A stretch of DNA of 64,000 nt. It comes from M3007 sp965249785. Its GTDB lineage: Bacteria > Bacteroidota > Bacteroidia > Chitinophagales > Saprospiraceae. The position numbers and the translations under genes are program-made. The notes under the pieces are model-generated. The model made no database searches, was not told the DNA's origin, and saw only the letters and a list, made by a program, of their open reading frames with translations. The stretch is from NCBI GenBank assembly GCA_965249785.1, contig CBDFMU010000026.1:558001-622000 (forward strand), written 5' to 3'. Below, one piece after another: positions 45,813 to 55,053 of this stretch. The first letter of the stretch is position 1. Every line of letters begins with the position of its first letter.

Positions 45813-47300
45813 TCACTGCACCAGCAATCTCCCCGCCACCCGATTTCCATCCGGCCAACGTAGTTCCCAAAAATACAGTCCGGGAGTGAAATTTGAAATG
45901 GAAACGGTCTGTTCTATACTATTAGACGGTATTAATTTCTCTATTAATAAAGCACCCGTTCCAGAAAAAACGCGCAATTGTCGCTCGGTTTGCACTGTTT
46001 CCGAATAATCGTGCAGTACAAAGCGATCATGCGCCGGATTGGGTTCCAATGCTACACTCGGCTGTGCAATCGGCAAAACTTCGGTGGTCGGATTAATACC
46101 CAGCGTGTCACACGGACTTCCCGACCAATCTCCCAATCGGCGACTGGGTTCGTTGGGCGTAGTGCGCATGGTGAAACCGGAGAGTGCCAATCCCTGATAG
46201 TCATAAGTAGCCGTAGCACCGTCTGGCGTGGGCATGGTGATACGACTCATGTATTTCCGGCGCGCCATATTGCTGATTAACACCTCATTATCTGCGGTTT
46301 GCTGCATCAGGCCCAGATTCATGCCCCAATTTGTATAGTCATAAGTATGTACCAGCGTGTCGAATACCGGATTCGTTTGCGTCAGATCAGCAGTCAATAG
46401 CGTTACGTGATTAGTCGTAAAAAGTCGTCGGCCATCAGGCGAGAAAGCAATGCCGCCGCCGCCAAAAGAATAGGCGGGCGTAGTCAAAGTAATGGGACCA
46501 GAGAAAATTCCGGTACAGCGATCAAAATCCAGCACTACCGTCTGACAGTTCTGCTGCCGCCCGTAACGCAGGCCATTGGGTGAAAAAGTGCTGCTGCCAA
46601 TTCGTTTGCACGACATGACCGGGCCGATCGCTTGCTCTGGTAAAGCAGTAATGCCCGAAGGCGACAGCAGGAATAAATGATACTGATTGGTGGCATAGAC
46701 TGGAATAACGATCCACCAGTCGCGGCCATTCCCGTGGCGCACGGCAGTAAAAGGCTCTAAATCACCATCCAGCAGGAGGTTATTCTTACTCGTGACGGCA
46801 CCCGCGCCGCCCTGCGCACTCATATCTACTACGGAATAGTAGAGCGGCCCGAAAGTCAGTTTGCGACTCGGTTCATAGCGCGCGCCCAAATGCACCAGAC
46901 AATAGCGACCCGGATCGCCAGGCCAGGGCAGGATCATCGCTCCTTTGGGACAGAGATAGCCCGTCTGTGGACAAGACATTTCGGCGATCTCGCCAGGATT
47001 GAGGCCCGCACCATTCAGCAACGTATCCCCGGCAGCATTGGCGACGGAGCAACCATTGGTATAAAAAGCCAACTGCCCCTGTTCATCGCTGATGGCCGCA
47101 GCGGTGGATTCAAAGTTCATCCGTAGATCGGTGGAATCTACCTGCGTACTACCGCCCTCAAAACGAATGATGACGTTCGTATAACCCGGCACACTATCCG
47201 GGAAGTCGTGCGACCCTGCCACCCAGATGGGTACGGCCTGCGCCCAGACGGCAATAAAACTACTAGAAAAAAGCAATATAAATATGGATCGGTAAAACAT
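45813..47300 (-). CDS. T9SS type A secreted protein, propeller-like family, member 1
   Basis: 495 residues. Signal peptide MFYRSIFILLFSSSFIAVWA. The central part (about 40-400) has repeated blade-like segments with family-specific sequences: FYTNGCSV, VRHGNGRDWWIVIPVY, FSPNGLRYGR, VLDFDRCTGIFSG, AFSPDGRRLFTTNHVT. A type A sorting domain closes it (about 405-495: VALEPNPAHDRFVLH, GLYFWELRWPDGNRVAGRLLVQ). Two relatives lie at 47519 and 55054. A beta-propeller fold is inferred; the binding target or enzymatic role is unknown. Confidence 0.82.
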   Translation of the reverse strand: MFYRSIFILLFSSSFIAVWAQAVPIWVAGSHDFPDSVPGYTNVIIRFEGGSTQVDSTDLRMNFESTAAAISDEQGQLAFYTNGCSVANAAGDTLLNGAGLNPGEIAEMSCPQTGYLCPKGAMILPWPGDPGRYCLVHLGARYEPSRKLTFGPLYYSVVDMSAQGGAGAVTSKNNLLLDGDLEPFTAVRHGNGRDWWIVIPVYATNQYHLFLLSPSGITALPEQAIGPVMSCKRIGSSTFSPNGLRYGRQQNCQTVVLDFDRCTGIFSGPITLTTPAYSFGGGGIAFSPDGRRLFTTNHVTLLTADLTQTNPVFDTLVHTYDYTNWGMNLGLMQQTADNEVLISNMARRKYMSRITMPTPDGATATYDYQGLALSGFTMRTTPNEPSRRLGDWSGSPCDTLGINPTTEVLPIAQPSVALEPNPAHDRFVLHDYSETVQTERQLRVFSGTGALLIEKLIPSNSIEQTVSISNFTPGLYFWELRWPDGNRVAGRLLVQ

Positions 47301-47372
47301 CTGGTTAACAGTCTTATTTTGAACGAAATAGATTTAAAATCCATGCTACTGTACATGGCACTCAAGGGAGCA

Positions 47373-47477
47373 TGTCATTCAGAACCGTAGGTGAAGAATC
47401 CGAGGCCGAAGGCCGAAACTGTATTACAAACCTCCGCCTTCGGCCTCGGATTCCACGGCTTGCGCCTCTGAATGACA
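47373..47477. repeat. Nested inverted repeat (TGTCATTCAGA ends)
   Basis: Outer arms TGTCATTCAGA / TCTGAATGACA and inner 18-bp perfect arms GAATCCGAGGCCGAAGGC / GCCTTCGGCCTCGGATTC. 105 bp, non-coding, between two same-strand genes. It resembles the GTCATTCAGAGCGAAG-type dispersed elements common in bacterial genomes. Confidence 0.8.
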
Positions 47478-47518
47478 GCTATAGTAGTAGGAGACTCTGG
47501 CCACAACCTTTATACTCT

Positions 47519-48991
47519 CTACTGCCTATTCTGATAAAACTGCAACCACTCCTGCTTATCCTCCTGCATCACGCCGCCCGGCATATAGCGGAAGGTGGAA
47601 GGAATGGGCGTATCTGGCAGCCGGGGGCGGTGGAAATAAATATCCGGCGACTGCGTCTTATCCGGCACGGGCGTACATAGGCGATAGGTAGTATCGTTTG
47701 GAAAAGCACTGGGATGGTAGGGATTACGTACAAAACCATCATTGGGCTGCTGAGCGTTGAGGGTATCGCAGGGTGCAGCCTCCCACTCGCCTAGGCGATA
47801 GTTGGGATTGTGCGTGACAGTCCAGTGATTGAACTTGGGTAAAATGATGCCGTGTTGCTGTACATCACAGGCCAGTCCCGGCAGGTCAGGGCGGTTGATG
47901 ACGTTGAGAGCGGTGGTACTGGTACTGTTAGAATAGTATATTTTACCATCTGGCTGTAAACCAGCAAGATTAAAGGCAGTTTCCCAAGGTACATACGGGG
48001 AAGTAAATCCATCATAAACAGCTACGGTGTCCATAGACGCACCAATATCCCCCGCTTGGAGATCAAACTGAACCACAAATTCAACCATACTGCTATATAA
48101 GAAGCGGGAGTTGGGCGAAATAGCATATTCAAAACCTAAAGGATAAGTGAAAGGTACAATACGTAGATTACTCAACTGTCCGGTACAGCGATCAAAATCA
48201 TAGATGCGCGGCCCATTACGGGAATCTCCTCGGATATAAGTGTTGCCGTCGGGCGTGAAAAGCGGAGTACCCCGTCCTTCGGTCTGTGGATAAGGTGGGC
48301 CAATATGCTGTATAAAAGGACCGCTGATGCCAGTAGGTGAAAACAAAAAGACTATTAACTCATTGCTATTATAGCGGCCAGTCACTATCCACCAATCCCG
48401 GCCATTGCCGTGTTTAACGGCGGCTGGGCCAATGAGATTCAGATTGTCCGTAGTACTGTCTACTAGGATTTGATTCTTTTTGACCACTCGCCCCAGGCCA
48501 TTATTGGCGTTCATGTCAATTAGAGAATAATACAGTGGCATTTGGGCATAACCATAGGTGCTAAACGGATCAAATTTAGTGGCTAAATGAATCAAATAGT
48601 ACTGATTGGGCAAACCTGGGGCCGGAAAAAAACATAAACGAGGATCACCCTGGTAAGCTTGATGTTGAAAAGATTGCCAGAGGTAACCTGGATTAATAGT
48701 GTCACCATTTTGCATTAAATGATGTAAACGATTACGAATAGAGATGCCATTTGTATAAAACAATACTTGTTGACCACTGGAGTCGCTACAGACTGCACTA
48801 TAAGCACCAAAATCCACTTCTTTTTTCTCTGTAAAAACAGTTGGCGGATTAGTAGTGAAACTTATAGTCATACCGCCTAGTTTGGGATCCGAGTTTCCAT
48901 TCGCATAGCCTAAATAACAATGGAAATTGTGATTTTGGGCGAATGCGGCACAAATAAATGTTAAAAAAAGCAATGTGTATATTAAACGCAT
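47519..48991 (-). CDS. Secreted propeller-like family, member 2 (no sorting domain)
   Basis: 490 residues, signal peptide MRLIYTLLFLTFICAAFA. The same family sequences as member 1 occur in the same order: LFYTNGISI, VKHGNGRDWWIVTGRYN, FTPDGNTYIRG, IYDFDRCTGQLSN, AISPNSRFLYSS. It also has CDTLNAQQPNDGFVRNPYHP near the end, the point where the others start their sorting domain, but here a Pro-rich tail follows with no type A or B domain, so it may be released or exported by another route. A sorting-domain remnant lies just upstream at 49059. Confidence 0.8.
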   Translation of the reverse strand: MRLIYTLLFLTFICAAFAQNHNFHCYLGYANGNSDPKLGGMTISFTTNPPTVFTEKKEVDFGAYSAVCSDSSGQQVLFYTNGISIRNRLHHLMQNGDTINPGYLWQSFQHQAYQGDPRLCFFPAPGLPNQYYLIHLATKFDPFSTYGYAQMPLYYSLIDMNANNGLGRVVKKNQILVDSTTDNLNLIGPAAVKHGNGRDWWIVTGRYNSNELIVFLFSPTGISGPFIQHIGPPYPQTEGRGTPLFTPDGNTYIRGDSRNGPRIYDFDRCTGQLSNLRIVPFTYPLGFEYAISPNSRFLYSSMVEFVVQFDLQAGDIGASMDTVAVYDGFTSPYVPWETAFNLAGLQPDGKIYYSNSTSTTALNVINRPDLPGLACDVQQHGIILPKFNHWTVTHNPNYRLGEWEAAPCDTLNAQQPNDGFVRNPYHPSAFPNDTTYRLCTPVPDKTQSPDIYFHRPRLPDTPIPSTFRYMPGGVMQEDKQEWLQFYQNRQ

Positions 48992-49058
48992 AACAAGTGC
49001 TAAGCAAAAGCTATCCCCACATCATTAGTTGATATAGGGATAGCATAATGATTTAAAA

Positions 49059-49256
49059 TTAGTGTTGAATTACAACTCTTTGCACAGAATATACTCTTTT
49101 GCCACCAGTCAGTTTCAAGTAGTATGCCCCATTAATTAAGTCGCTAAGGTCGCAAGAAAATGCTGATTCGGCACCAAGATTCTGTGATTTTATGGCCGTA
49201 CTTGGTGTTTTGTGAAGAAGCGCACAGATGTAAGGCGGACTTGGCAGGTCGTACAA
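49059..49256 (-). pseudogene. Orphan T9SS type A sorting-domain tail
   Basis: 66 codons with no ATG at the start. It reads LLHKTPSTAIKSQNLGAESA, then LINGAYYLKLTGGKRVYSVQ and RVVIQH, the last part of a type A sorting domain (usual ending G.Y.L.L..G.....K..i.). It begins directly after a terminator, so there is no cargo protein in front. Confidence 0.65.
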
Positions 49257-49287
49257 AATAAGAGCCAGAAGTATTCGCTTCTGGCTC
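49250..49287 (-). terminator. Intrinsic terminator of the lipoprotein at 49303
   Basis: Perfect 10-bp stem GAGCCAGAAG / CTTCTGGCTC with a 6-nt loop, followed on the minus strand by TTATTTTG, 16 nt past the stop codon. Confidence 0.8.
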
Positions 49288-49302
49288 CATCAAAAAGAAT
49301 TA

Positions 49303-49893
49303 CTAGTAAGATTCATTAATAACCCCTTGAAAAAGTAAGGTCGTCGGCAGATATATACCCAGATAGCCATTCCTGTCTTCCAGGCAAAACTTCGTCTTAA
49401 ACCTTGCCCGCGCTTGCCGGTGAAGCGTATCAAAGGACTCCACCTGGAAAAAACTCTGATCCATGTCCACTGATCGGTAGATATATGCTTCATCGGTGCC
49501 GGATATATAATTCCCAAAGGCAGTTACTATAACATCATCTGCAAGAGTACCGCCGCTGTTGAGCAAATTCGCGAAATCTTCCAATGAAATCATTTCAAAA
49601 TTGCCTGTATGTAATGGCACTCGTATGAATGATACGCCATTTTCGATAGTAGAGACAGGATCATAAGTAGAAAATTCATAGCTCAACACGGTTCCGCCGT
49701 TTAAAACCACCTTGGGTACCCAAGCTACTTTTTGCCCATTCAAATAGAGCACTGATTCACCCACGCCAACACTATCGGGTAAAACGGCTTCTGGTGGATT
49801 AGTGCACCAGAGCTCATTTTCTACGTCATAAGTACAAGCGGCTAAACCAAACAGTAGTGTATTAAGCAGCAGGATTTTGCGGATTTCATTCAT
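49303..49893 (-). CDS. Hypothetical lipoprotein
   Basis: 196 residues; signal MNEIRKILLLNTLLFGLAAC with lipobox LAAC. The mature part is beta-rich with a pair of Cys (ELWCTNPPEAV, FKTKFCLEDRNGYLGIYLP). No family recognised. Its ATG overlaps the TGA of a sorting-domain remnant (ATGA), so it was once co-translated with that gene. Terminator at 49250. Confidence 0.75.
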   Translation of the reverse strand: MNEIRKILLLNTLLFGLAACTYDVENELWCTNPPEAVLPDSVGVGESVLYLNGQKVAWVPKVVLNGGTVLSYEFSTYDPVSTIENGVSFIRVPLHTGNFEMISLEDFANLLNSGGTLADDVIVTAFGNYISGTDEAYIYRSVDMDQSFFQVESFDTLHRQARARFKTKFCLEDRNGYLGIYLPTTLLFQGVINESY

Positions 49894-50078
49894 AACTTCA
49901 CGACCTTAAACGTCTTGATAGAGGTATTTTCTGTAGCACGAAGATAGTAAATGCCATCTGGTAGATACGAAAGGTCAAATGACCAGTTAGTTCCATCGGC
50001 GGTGGGAATGAATTCGCAGTAAGAAATGTACGATCCCGGAAGTCGGATTCGGATAAAGTGCTGTTTGTTGGAGCGTAT
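49890..50078 (-). pseudogene. Orphan T9SS type A sorting-domain tail
   Basis: 62 codons open after an in-frame TAA at 50079-50081: IRLPGSYISYCEFIPTADGT, NWSFDLSYLPDGIYYLRATE and NTSIKTFKVVKL. The pattern (LPDGIYYLRA..., final K.VKL) is the C-terminal half of a type A sorting domain. The gene body is missing; uvrC starts divergently 108 nt away. Its TGA overlaps the next ATG. Confidence 0.65.
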
Positions 50079-50186
50079 TTACATCAGCGGGAGTGTTCAA
50101 ATAACTGTGTCAGGGTTTCTTAACTCAAACGTTATACTTTCGGGCCATTCAAACCTCCTTTTAAAACCGCTGTTATACCCAGCGCC

Positions 50187-52022
50187 ATGACCACCGAGCA
50201 ATTCAAAGAGTTTTCGCCGACTATTCCCACCGATCCCGGCATCTATAAATACATAGATGAACGCGGGACGATTCTGTATGTCGGCAAGGCCAAAAATCTG
50301 CGCAATCGCCTGTCGTCTTATTTTGGCGATAAAAAATACCAGCTCGCCAAGACCAAAGTACTGGTGCGCAACGCCCACCACATTGAGTTCACGATCGTGG
50401 AGACGGAGCAGGACGCGCTGCTGCTCGAAAACTCGCTGATTAAGAAGCATCAGCCGCGCTATAATGTGATGCTGAAAGATGAGAAATCGCCGCTCATCTA
50501 CATTTGTATTAAAAACGAGCGTTTTCCGCGCGTGTTTTTGACTAGAAAAACGATTAAAGATGGTTCGCTGTATTTCGGGCCTTATCTGGGCAAATTCCGT
50601 ATTGATCAGATCACGGAATTAATTCGGAAATTGTTCCAGTTGCGCACTTGTACTTTGCTTTTGTCGCAGGAAAATATTGATAAAAAGAAGTTTCGGCCTT
50701 GCCTGGAATACCACATTAAAAACTGCGCGGCACCCTGTGTTGGCTTCGAGGAGGAAGAGTCGTACAATCGCAAAATTGAGCAGATAAAAAATATGCTGAA
50801 AGGCAATTTCGGCGCGGTGAAAACCCACTTGCGCGAAGAAATGCAGAAAGCAGCAGCCAATCTGCAATTTGAGCAGGCGCAGCAATTGAAAGAGAAACTC
50901 ACGCTTTTTGAAGATTATCAGGGCAAAAGCACCGTCGTGAGTGCCAGTATTCACGATGTGGACGTATTTTCTATTGCCGACGACGAAAAGGAGGCTTTTG
51001 TCAATTACCTGAAAGTCGTGAACGGCGCGATTATCCATACTTACACGCTCACGCTGACCAAAAATCTGGAAGAAGAACGGGAGGTTATGTTACTGCTTGC
51101 TATCCAGACGTTGCGCGAACGTTTCAATAGTATTACGGCGGAGGTCATCGTGCCGTTTCCGTTGGTACTACCCGACGAAAACGTGACCATAACGATCCCG
51201 AAGATTGGCGATAAAAAGAAACTGCTCGAACTGTCGGAGAAAAATGTGCAATATCATTTGCTGCAAAAACGCAAGCAGGAGATGAACCAGACTGGCAAAC
51301 AAACCAGTGCCGAGCGCATTTTGCGCACCTTGCAAGCCGACCTGCACATGACCGAAATCCCACTACATATTGAATGTTTTGATAACTCTAACATTCAGGG
51401 AACCAACCCCGTATCAAGTTGCGTAGTGTTCAAAAATGCCAAACCTGCCAAGCGCGATTATCGCCATTACAACGTAAAAAGTGTGGAAGGTCCCAACGAT
51501 TTTGCTTCCATGGAAGAGGTGGTGTACCGACGCTACAAACGCCTGCTGGCCGAGGGTCAAAGCTTGCCGCAGCTCATCATTATTGACGGCGGGAAGGGCC
51601 AGTTGAGTGCGGCGATGAAGAGTATCCGTGCGTTGGATTTGGAAGGCAAATTCACGGTGATCGGTATTGCCAAGCGGCTGGAGGAAATCTTTTTCCCGGA
51701 CGATCCGGTGCCAGCATTGGTGAATAAGAAATCAGAATCGTTGAAGCTTATTCAGCAGGCCCGCGACGAGGCGCACCGTTTTGCAATTACGTTCCACCGC
51801 AATCAGCGCAGCAAGAATTTTATCAAAACCGAATTGACCGAAATTCCTGGTATTGGAGCCAAAACGTCGGAGAAACTTTTGCAGCATTTTGGCTCCCTGG
51901 GGCGGGTGCGCGAAGCGGAACCTGCCCTGTTGGAAGAATTGATCGGTAAGGTTGCTGCCCGGAAAGTGGGCGCGTATTTCAATGGAGAAGAAGAAAAAGA
52001 AGAGAGCAGCGACCTTGTTTAA
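50187..52022 (+). CDS. uvrC: Excinuclease ABC subunit C
   Basis: 611 residues, normal length. It makes both incisions in nucleotide excision repair with UvrB. GIY-YIG nuclease (about 13-95, PGIYKYIDERGTILYVGKAK), zinc-like cysteines (RTCTLLLS, RPCLEYHIKNCAAPC), UVR motif (about 205-240), RNase H-like domain (about 375-540, ECFDNSNIQGTNPVSSCVVF, IIDGGKGQLSAA) and two helix-hairpin-helix motifs (about 555-600, LTEIPGIGAKTSEKLL). The ATG at 50187 fits family N-termini. Confidence 0.96.
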   Translation: MTTEQFKEFSPTIPTDPGIYKYIDERGTILYVGKAKNLRNRLSSYFGDKKYQLAKTKVLVRNAHHIEFTIVETEQDALLLENSLIKKHQPRYNVMLKDEKSPLIYICIKNERFPRVFLTRKTIKDGSLYFGPYLGKFRIDQITELIRKLFQLRTCTLLLSQENIDKKKFRPCLEYHIKNCAAPCVGFEEEESYNRKIEQIKNMLKGNFGAVKTHLREEMQKAAANLQFEQAQQLKEKLTLFEDYQGKSTVVSASIHDVDVFSIADDEKEAFVNYLKVVNGAIIHTYTLTLTKNLEEEREVMLLLAIQTLRERFNSITAEVIVPFPLVLPDENVTITIPKIGDKKKLLELSEKNVQYHLLQKRKQEMNQTGKQTSAERILRTLQADLHMTEIPLHIECFDNSNIQGTNPVSSCVVFKNAKPAKRDYRHYNVKSVEGPNDFASMEEVVYRRYKRLLAEGQSLPQLIIIDGGKGQLSAAMKSIRALDLEGKFTVIGIAKRLEEIFFPDDPVPALVNKKSESLKLIQQARDEAHRFAITFHRNQRSKNFIKTELTEIPGIGAKTSEKLLQHFGSLGRVREAEPALLEELIGKVAARKVGAYFNGEEEKEESSDLV

Positions 52023-52095
52023 AACTGGCGTAATTACCCATTAAAACATTGATTTTCATTGTTTTGCCGATAAAAATCGGGATGTTTGCTACGCT

Positions 52096-52890
52096 CTATT
52101 TACTTATTTTTTTCGGCTGGCTTTTCTTTTTTTGGTACAGTTTGCCCACGTTGAAAGTGAACATCAGGCTGCTGTTTACCTTTTCAAAATTAAAAGTATA
52201 GGCGGCGTAAAAGAGGCTGGTCAGGTTGATGCTACCAGTAAACAGGGAAAAATTCAGACCGGCGTGCAAGCCGAGTTCGGGAAGAAAAAAGGGTGATTTG
52301 GCCGCTAATGCCTTCACCGCGCGCAGATCATAGTCGCTGATACTATAATCTACCTCCCCGTGGGAATAAGCCAGATAATTGAAGCGCAGCGCGACACCCC
52401 ATTCAAAATTCTTGTTGTAGCGAAGAATGGTGGGCTGAACAAACCAGCGTTGAAAATCAAAAGAAGTGGCGCGTTTCAGCACATAATTATTGAATATAGA
52501 CCCTTTCCCAAAGCCCACAAAAATGCTGGCCGTGCCGGATTCCGTATGCTCATAAGCACCAATCCCGATTTCGCCAAACCCGCTCGATCCGCCTTCTTCT
52601 TCTCGCTCCAGCACTGCTTTTTTATGCTCATCGAAATAATTGATCATAATGGCTCCATGCTCGATGGGGCTGAAAGCCGCCTGCCATTCTCGACTGATAA
52701 AATTATTTCCCTGCCCAAGACCAACAGACAAAGTAGCTGCATACTTGTTTTGTAATTGACAAAAATGAATCGAATTAGGGGCATAATTAAAATTTTGCGC
52801 AACATTTTTGGCCGCTCCTAATACCAGTAAAACTGCTAATATTGAATACTTGCCATAAAACTTATTAGAATATTTGGAAAAACTGCTCAT
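52096..52890 (-). CDS. Hypothetical outer-membrane beta-barrel protein
   Basis: 264 residues; the signal sequence is long (MSSFSKYSNKFYGKYSILAV, cleavage near NVAQN). The mature part alternates in barrel style (ATLSVGLGQGNNF, GEIGIGAYEHTESGTASIFV, FEWGVALRFNYLAYSHGEVD, LMFTFNVG). No sorting domain. A basic Lys-rich tail ends it. Specific function unknown. Confidence 0.7.
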   Translation of the reverse strand: MSSFSKYSNKFYGKYSILAVLLVLGAAKNVAQNFNYAPNSIHFCQLQNKYAATLSVGLGQGNNFISREWQAAFSPIEHGAIMINYFDEHKKAVLEREEEGGSSGFGEIGIGAYEHTESGTASIFVGFGKGSIFNNYVLKRATSFDFQRWFVQPTILRYNKNFEWGVALRFNYLAYSHGEVDYSISDYDLRAVKALAAKSPFFLPELGLHAGLNFSLFTGSINLTSLFYAAYTFNFEKVNSSLMFTFNVGKLYQKKKSQPKKISK

Positions 52891-52994
52891 AAAAATTAAT
52901 TGCTTATTCTAGTAAGGATGGAGAAAGATTGACGGTTACGCATTATAGGGTTATTTTGTTTATAGTTGGCGCAGCGTGATGCTGAACAGGTTTT

Positions 52995-53329
52995 GTCATG
53001 TCGAGCATAGCCGAGACATCTGTTATTTTTACTTGACTCAGGTGTTTCGGCTACGCTGCTAATGAATCGCTTGGTTTTAGAACCCCGAATGGGGTCAAAC
53101 ATGAATAACCCGGATGAAATCCGGGGTAGAATAAGATAGAGGGCGAGCAACCCTGCAAGGGGTTGAACAAAAAATGGGACGCAGAGATGCAACCCCTTGC
53201 AGGGTTGTTTACGCTATTTTTTCACTTCCTTCCCCGGATTTCATCCAGGGCTATTCATATTCAACCACTTCGTGGTGATCGGTTTATTCCTGATGATCTG
53301 CCCTAGCCAGCCTGTCCCCTCGACATGAC
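52995..53329. repeat. Symmetrical palindrome mosaic element
   Basis: About 335 bp bounded by GTCATGTCGAG (52995-53005) and CTCGACATGAC (53319-53329). Inside: AGCCGAGACATCTG / CAGGTGTTTCGGCT (53009-53052); CCCCGAATGGGG (53083); CCCGGATGAAATCCGGG (53109); CAACCCTGCAAGGGGTTG (53148-53165) and its exact complement CAACCCCTTGCAGGGTTG (53190-53207); CCCCGGATTTCATCCAGGG (53232); ACCACTTCGTGGT (53264). Each block is a palindrome and the order is mirrored around about 53178. No gene from 52891 to 53430. Confidence 0.85.
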
Positions 53330-53344
53330 AGCAGTAACATGACT

Positions 53345-53403
53345 ATTGTAAATAAAAATATTACGGGGGCGTGGAATGCTCTTTTAAAGATTCCGCGCCC
53401 CCG
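53345..53403 (-). terminator. Intrinsic terminator of the peroxidase gene
   Basis: CGGGGGCGTGGAAT / ATTCCGCGCCCCCG stem with a 12-nt loop; on the minus strand it is followed by TAATATTTTTA. It lies 27 nt past the stop codon. Confidence 0.75.
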
Positions 53404-53430
53404 CAAGTTTTATACTGCTATGCTGATTTA

Positions 53431-54594
53431 CTATTTAAATGGATTGGCAAAACGCTCGTCGGTCCTGATATGGTTGTCGGTCAGCGTATTCAGGAAGGCA
53501 ACCATATCCTGCTTGTCTGTGTCCGAGAAATTCATGCGCTTGGGTTGACCATTCACCTGTAGATTCGGGTGCAGGTTCGGGTGCGACTGGATGCCCGTAC
53601 TGTAGTGTTCCACCACTTCTTCCAGCGTGGCAAAGCGGCCATCGTGCATATAAGGAGCAGTCAGCGCGATGTTGCGCAGGGTTGGCACCTTGAACGTACC
53701 CTGTTCGTTGCTGAGGCCGGAGATGCCCCCCACGCCACGGTCAGCCGTAGTCACGGCATCCAGGCCATTATTGGCGTTGAAGAGCATTGGACGGCCCATG
53801 ATGGGGCTGTGGCAAGACGCACAATTAGTCTGGTACAGTTGCAAACCGCGATTTTCCGAATCGCTAAAACCAGCAAAATTGTTATAGGAAGAGCCATAAG
53901 ACTCTTTCGAGGCCTCCTGGTCAAACTTGCTTTGGTACGAACCCAGCGCATTGATGAAGTTGGCGATCGCTTCGGTCACCCGGTCTTCCGTCACTTCTGT
54001 ATCGCCATACGCCTTTTTGAAAAGCGGGGTATAATAAGGCTGTTCTTGAATGGCGTTTACGACTTCATTCATGTGCATACCCATTTCCTTGGGGTTGGTC
54101 AACGAACCTTTGCTTTGTTCGGCAATAGTTTCTGCGCGATTGTCCCAGAAGAAACGAATGCCCGCCGGGCCATTCAGGTCAGTGCCATAGTAAGCCGAAA
54201 AGTTGGCTACCGAAGCCAGGGCAATAGAGTTGCGGTCGGTCACATTGCCCGCTACGCCGCTACTATGAATAACGTTATCGCTGAATCCAATCGCCTGTTT
54301 ATGGCAACTGCCGCAAGCAATTTTACCGTCTTTCGAGAGGTTTTTGTCATAGAATAATACGCGGCCCAATATGGCTTTTTCGCGCTCTACTGGCCGTGCG
54401 AACAGGCCAGCATTGCTGAGGTGCTGGGGCAGCGTTACGGTGTATTCGTTGGGTATATTTGGCAGGTTCAGATACTGAGATAGCAGAGCGTACTCTTCCG
54501 GCTCATAATAGTAGTAAGTGACATCGGCCTTTTTGTTGCAGGCACCCAAAAAGAGGAGGATGCCAAAGAAGGGTAGGAAGTAAGATTTCTTCAT
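53431..54594 (-). CDS. Di-haem cytochrome c peroxidase (CcpA/MauG family) lipoprotein
   Basis: 387 residues. Lipobox LGAC (Cys19). Two c-type haem sites, C94-x2-C97-H98 (CGSCHKQ) and C258-x2-C261-H262 (CASCHSP), with the family context ILGRVLFYDKNLSKDGKIAC and VPTLRNIALTAPYMHDGRF. Reduces hydrogen peroxide in the periplasm, or oxidises other substrates as MauG does. Length and spacing are typical. Stand-alone gene with its own terminator. Confidence 0.92.
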   Translation of the reverse strand: MKKSYFLPFFGILLFLGACNKKADVTYYYYEPEEYALLSQYLNLPNIPNEYTVTLPQHLSNAGLFARPVEREKAILGRVLFYDKNLSKDGKIACGSCHKQAIGFSDNVIHSSGVAGNVTDRNSIALASVANFSAYYGTDLNGPAGIRFFWDNRAETIAEQSKGSLTNPKEMGMHMNEVVNAIQEQPYYTPLFKKAYGDTEVTEDRVTEAIANFINALGSYQSKFDQEASKESYGSSYNNFAGFSDSENRGLQLYQTNCASCHSPIMGRPMLFNANNGLDAVTTADRGVGGISGLSNEQGTFKVPTLRNIALTAPYMHDGRFATLEEVVEHYSTGIQSHPNLHPNLQVNGQPKRMNFSDTDKQDMVAFLNTLTDNHIRTDERFANPFK

Positions 54595-55053
54595 TGCCCA
54601 AGTGTGTTTTTGGTGAGTGATATGATAGGGTGTAATTATTAATATGATAAGTATTTGGACAATGGAAATTAGACATTAGATAATTGGCTAAATCATTGAT
54701 TTTCAAGGTCTAATGTCATTATTAAATGTCAAATAGTTTTTGTCCACCTACTTAAAAAAGTTCTTGAAACTAGTGGGAAGAACCTTTCTTTTTTTGCTAC
54801 AAAAGTCAGCTGCTGGCTACTAGGTTTTTTCGCACATTATGCTTTCAACAAATTCTATTTTATTTAATATCACCTTTTTCTGGCGGCATTTATCCCTAAT
54901 ATTCCGAAAGATAAGCCCTTGTTTAAAGTCACGTTTATGTCAAATTTCGATTTACGAAACATTTAACATAAAGACGCACGAGAAGTGGATTCGGTTGGGT
55001 GGAAGAGCAGGAATTTCAAAAAATTATATTTTGCTACTTATAGTAAATACTTT
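54595..55053. other. Intergenic region without a gene
   Basis: AT-rich, about 460 nt. It contains GACATTAGA / TCTAATGTC (about 54671-54717) as an inverted pair. Short open stretches on the plus strand have no start context or protein-like composition. Confidence 0.4.
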
